From contig JADZCA010000101.1 of NCBI GenBank assembly GCA_020851795.1, positions 1 through 64,000 on the forward strand: a DNA stretch of 64,000 nucleotides. The letters run 5' to 3'. The notes under the pieces were generated by a model, which saw only the letters and a program-made list of their open reading frames with translations, was not told where the DNA came from and did no database searches. Below are positions 61,132 to 64,000 of the stretch, piece after piece. Numbering within the stretch: position 1 is the first letter of the stretch; each line of letters starts with the position of its first letter. A program made the translations under genes and the position numbers. This stretch comes from Planctomycetota bacterium. Lineage in GTDB: Bacteria; Planctomycetota; PLA2; JAEUHO01.

Positions 61132-63225
61132 CTGCTCCGCCTCGTCGCCCGGGTCCCGTGGCTCTTCTTCGTCGCCCTCGTCAACGTGGGCGTCGCCGCG
61201 GAGTGGACCGCGGGCGCGGCCGGCGACCGCGCGTGGCGGCGCGCCCCCGACGCCGAGACGGTGGGCCGCCTCGTCGTGCTCGGCTTCGACGGGGTGGACC
61301 CGCGCGTGCTGCGCGCCTACCTCCCCCAGCTGCCGGCCCTCGCGGCGCTCGCGCAGTCGTCGGGCCTCTTCGAGCTCCAGAGCGAGGTCCCGCCCGAGTC
61401 GCCCGTGGCGTGGTCGTCGCTGCAGACCGGCGTGCGCCCCTCCCGCCACGCGATCTTCGACTTCGTCGGGCGCGACCCGGTCCGCACCGGCTACCGCCCC
61501 ACCAACGGCATGGTGGACCTGTCCCCGCCGCGCTTCCTGTTCGGCAAGGTCCCGACGCGGCCCCCGCGCGTCACCTCCCACCTCGCCTACCCGACCTTCC
61601 TCGAGCGCGTCTCCGACGCGGGCTACCGCGTGACCGGGCTGCGGCCGCCGCTCGCCTTCCCCGTCCGCCCGCGGCCCGGCGCGCAGGTGCTCTCGGGGCT
61701 GGGCACGCCCGACCTCGCGGGCACCAACGGCGCGTACGCCTTCTACGACAGCGGCTTCGCGCTGCGGCCCGAGTTCACGGTCTTCAACGGCCACGTCATC
61801 CACCTCGAGGGCGGGCCGAAGGCGCGCGCCTACGACACGGTGCTCGAGGGCCCGTTCGACCGTCGCCGCCGCGACCCCGTCGCCGGCTACCCGCGCGTGA
61901 CCACGCCCCTGCGCTTCGAGCGGACGCTGCCCGACGGCCCGGTGACCGTCGTCCTCGACGGCGTGCGCGAGACGGTGGCGGCGGGCGCGACGTCGTCGTG
62001 GATGACGGCGCGCTTCCGCATGCCCACGTGGCCCGCGGTGACGCTGCAAGGGCGCGTGCGGTTCCGGGTGCAGTCCGTGGACCCGCTGCAGGTGCTCACC
62101 GACCCCGTGCAGATCGACCCGCAGGCGCCCGCGATGGCGATCTCGACGCCGGGCGACTTCGCGGCCTCGCTCGAGCGGGCGGTCGGCCCGTACGCGACGA
62201 TGGGCTGGCTCGAGCCGACGTTCCCGCTCAACGACGGGTTCCTCGCGCCCGAGACCTTCCTGAAGGACGTGCTCGAGCTGTTCGACCGCGACCACGCGCT
62301 GCTGCGGGTCGCGCTCGAGAAGCCGGCGAACCTCGTCTTCCACGTCTTCACCGAGACCGACCGCGCGGCGCACTGCTTCTGGTGGCTGCGCGACCCCGAG
62401 CACCCCTTCTTCGACGCGGCGCGCGCGGCGGCCTTCGCCGGCCGCGACCCGCTGCTCGAGGTCTACCGGCGCATGGACGCGGTGGTCGCCGACGTCGTCG
62501 GCCGGCTGGGGCCGAGCGACACGCTCCTCGTCGTGTCCGACCACGGCTTCCAGGGCTTCCGCTGGGGCTTCAACGTCAACCAGTGGCTGCTCAACGAGGG
62601 CTACCTCGCGCTGCGCGAGGACGCGGGCGAGGTGTCCGACGCCACGCTCGACGACTTCTTCGGCGAGAGCCTCGACGCCGGCGCGATCGACTGGTCGCGC
62701 ACGCGCGCGTACGCGCTCGGGCTCGGGCAGGTCTACCTCAACCTGCGCGGCCGCGAGCCGCGCGGCACCGTCGCGCCGGAGGAGGCGCGCGCGCTCGCGG
62801 AGGAGCTCCGCGGCAAGCTGCTCGCCTACGAGGACCGCCCGCGCGGCCGCAAGCCGCTGTCGAAGGTCTACCTGCTCGCCGACGAGTACGGGGCGGGCCC
62901 CGCGATGGCGCGCGCGGCCGAGCTGCAGCTCGGGTTCGGGCCCGACTACCGCGTGTCGTGGCAGACGGCGCTGATGCACGACGTGCGGCGCAAGGGCAGC
63001 GACCCGGTCGTGGACAACACCTACCCGTGGTCGGGCGACCACTGCAGCACCGACCGCGACCTCGTGCCGGGCATCCTCCTCTCCAACCGCCGCCTGCCCG
63101 CCCCGTCCCCGCAGCGCCCCTACGGCGTGCGCGACGTCGCCGCGACCGTGCTCGCGCACTTCGGCCTCGACACGAGCGACCTCGACGCGGCCCCGCTCCC
63201 CCTCGAGGCCCCGCGCGCCCGATAG
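61132..63225 (+). CDS. Alkaline-phosphatase-superfamily phosphodiesterase, membrane-anchored
   Basis: About 697 residues. An N-terminal hydrophobic segment (about 4-22, RLVARVPWLFFVALVNVG) is a signal anchor. The body is an alkaline-phosphatase/nucleotide-pyrophosphatase fold: LGFDGVDP (metal Asp), PESPVAWSSLQTG with Ser rather than Thr as probable nucleophile, TETDRAAHCFWW, VVSDHGFQGF and the late SGDHCSTDR, each with metal ligands. Likely substrates are phosphodiesters or phospho-glycans outside the cytoplasm. The start is uncertain: CTG at 61132 has the right Shine-Dalgarno and N-terminus; the only in-frame ATG (61039) lies upstream of the -10 box and would add 31 unusual residues. Confidence 0.82.
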   Translation: MLRLVARVPWLFFVALVNVGVAAEWTAGAAGDRAWRRAPDAETVGRLVVLGFDGVDPRVLRAYLPQLPALAALAQSSGLFELQSEVPPESPVAWSSLQTGVRPSRHAIFDFVGRDPVRTGYRPTNGMVDLSPPRFLFGKVPTRPPRVTSHLAYPTFLERVSDAGYRVTGLRPPLAFPVRPRPGAQVLSGLGTPDLAGTNGAYAFYDSGFALRPEFTVFNGHVIHLEGGPKARAYDTVLEGPFDRRRRDPVAGYPRVTTPLRFERTLPDGPVTVVLDGVRETVAAGATSSWMTARFRMPTWPAVTLQGRVRFRVQSVDPLQVLTDPVQIDPQAPAMAISTPGDFAASLERAVGPYATMGWLEPTFPLNDGFLAPETFLKDVLELFDRDHALLRVALEKPANLVFHVFTETDRAAHCFWWLRDPEHPFFDAARAAAFAGRDPLLEVYRRMDAVVADVVGRLGPSDTLLVVSDHGFQGFRWGFNVNQWLLNEGYLALREDAGEVSDATLDDFFGESLDAGAIDWSRTRAYALGLGQVYLNLRGREPRGTVAPEEARALAEELRGKLLAYEDRPRGRKPLSKVYLLADEYGAGPAMARAAELQLGFGPDYRVSWQTALMHDVRRKGSDPVVDNTYPWSGDHCSTDRDLVPGILLSNRRLPAPSPQRPYGVRDVAATVLAHFGLDTSDLDAAPLPLEAPRAR

Positions 63226-63325
63226 CGAGCGACTCGCGGGCGGCGCGCAAGGCACGCCCCGACGAGACGCGGAGGGAGACCCACCGGAGATCTGCGGCGG
63301 ACTCGAGCCCTGGGGACACCCGCGC

Positions 63326-64000
63326 TCAGCGCGGCGTGCGGCCCAGGGCGGCGAGCACGCGCTCGAGGCGGGTGCGGGCCTGCTCGGCGGCGGTCCCGCG
63401 GCGGGGCGCTTCGGGGTCGCGGAAGCGCGGCCAGAAGACGAGGCTCGACGCCTCGCGCGTCCCCGCGTGGCGCAGGAGGAACGTCTCGGCCGCCTTCTCG
63501 AGCTCGCGACGCGCCGCCACCGGCGGCGTGCCGTCGGTCTCGGCGCTCGACACGAGCGCGAGGTAGCCGCGCAGCGCGGTGGCCGCCGCCTCGACGCCGA
63601 GGCGCACGCGCCGGTCGCCGCCGCACGCCACGCACCGCCGGTCGCCGAGGCAGACCGGGCACCGGCGCGTCTCGCCGGCCGGCGCGGAGAGGTCGCGCCC
63701 CGTCCCGCCGCACCAGCCGCACTGGCCCGGCCCCATCGCCTTGAGGAACTCCGACGCCACGGCCTCGGGCAGCGCGAGCGCCTCGGCCGCGGCCGCCGCG
63801 GCCTTGTCGTCGCCGAGCGCGATGCGGCGCTCGCGCGCGGCGTCGTCCTCGAGCGGCGTCAGGCAGTGGACGCACAGCGGGCTGTCGTCGTCGGGCGAGG
63901 GCGTCCAGTCGAACTCCTCGCGGCACTCGCGGCAGCGGTGCGAGAAGCGCGCGACCTCGCTGCGGCACTCGGGGCACCACGGCTTGCCGTCCACCCACAC
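63326..64000 (-). CDS. Multi-zinc-ribbon protein (5' end at window edge)
   Basis: At least 224 residues, reading into the window edge; a GTG occupies the last three bases, so the true start may lie outside. Six Cys pairs suggest several zinc ribbons: CPEC, CREC and CVHC in the first 55 residues, then CGWC, CPVC and CVAC spaced as in DnaJ-type zinc centres (CGWCGGTG...CLGDRRCVACGG). The C-terminus is helical and basic. No catalytic motif was seen. It may be a metal-dependent adaptor or chaperone-like protein; the function is unknown. Confidence 0.7.
   Translation of the reverse strand: MWVDGKPWCPECRSEVARFSHRCRECREEFDWTPSPDDDSPLCVHCLTPLEDDAARERRIALGDDKAAAAAAEALALPEAVASEFLKAMGPGQCGWCGGTGRDLSAPAGETRRCPVCLGDRRCVACGGDRRVRLGVEAAATALRGYLALVSSAETDGTPPVAARRELEKAAETFLLRHAGTREASSLVFWPRFRDPEAPRRGTAAEQARTRLERVLAALGRTPR

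Overview
The window is a very GC-rich (about 75%) chromosomal segment from a diderm bacterium. It carries lpxD, lptE, two AsmA-like proteins, several lipoproteins and a secretin-like protein, so a lipid A-type outer membrane is implied. The mix of FG-GAP/ASPIC-UnbV lipoproteins, HEAT and TPR exported proteins, a multihaem cytochrome c and scattered housekeeping genes looks most like Planctomycetota or a similar environmental phylum. No rRNA marker is present, so this placement is tentative. No tRNA, rRNA, CRISPR array, transposase or prophage was seen. I count about 50 genes: roughly 28 start with GTG, 21 with ATG and one possibly with CTG. Most same-strand neighbours overlap by 4 bases (GTGA or ATGA).

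Layout. 1-6.2 kb: a PilZ protein, a histidine kinase/OmpR-type regulator pair, an exported HEAT protein and a DedA-type protein. 6.2-15.8 kb: an MFS transporter, lpxD, a large AsmA-like protein, then comF, dtd, a lipoprotein and ispF on the minus strand, divergent from ispD. 15.8-23.2 kb: a LonB-type protease, ruvC followed by a PqqD-like and an HprK-like gene, recO, a TPR lipoprotein and lptE. 23.2-32.1 kb: ftsH, folP, cdaA and a YbbR protein, glmM convergent, then tsaB and alr.

32.3-46.8 kb is the unusual part. An octahaem hydroxylamine-oxidoreductase-like cytochrome precedes a tightly packed run of nine genes: an FG-GAP/UnbV lipoprotein, a DAHP synthase, a beta-propeller protein, two tandem Liv-type solute-binding proteins with no permease or ATPase, chorismate synthase, a NapH-like membrane ferredoxin, a PaaK-like ligase and a TPR/FG-GAP/UnbV lipoprotein. 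GTTGCA/TGCAAC dyads sit before the cytochrome and before the operon.

46.8-64 kb: a structured repeat-rich spacer, a nitrilase-family enzyme, a second AsmA-like protein with manC and ruvX, rpsO-pnp with a terminator, a short secretin-like protein with a small exported partner, a 589-base structured intergenic region controlling an XRE regulator, an exported TPR protein, an alkaline-phosphatase-superfamily membrane enzyme and a zinc-ribbon protein cut by the window edge.

Two features run through the whole window. About a dozen genes have a TAnnnT (-10-like) hexamer ending only 6-8 bases before the start codon, which predicts leaderless mRNAs. Others (lpxD, ispF, rpsO, pnp, the 57.9 kb gene) have conventional Shine-Dalgarno leaders.
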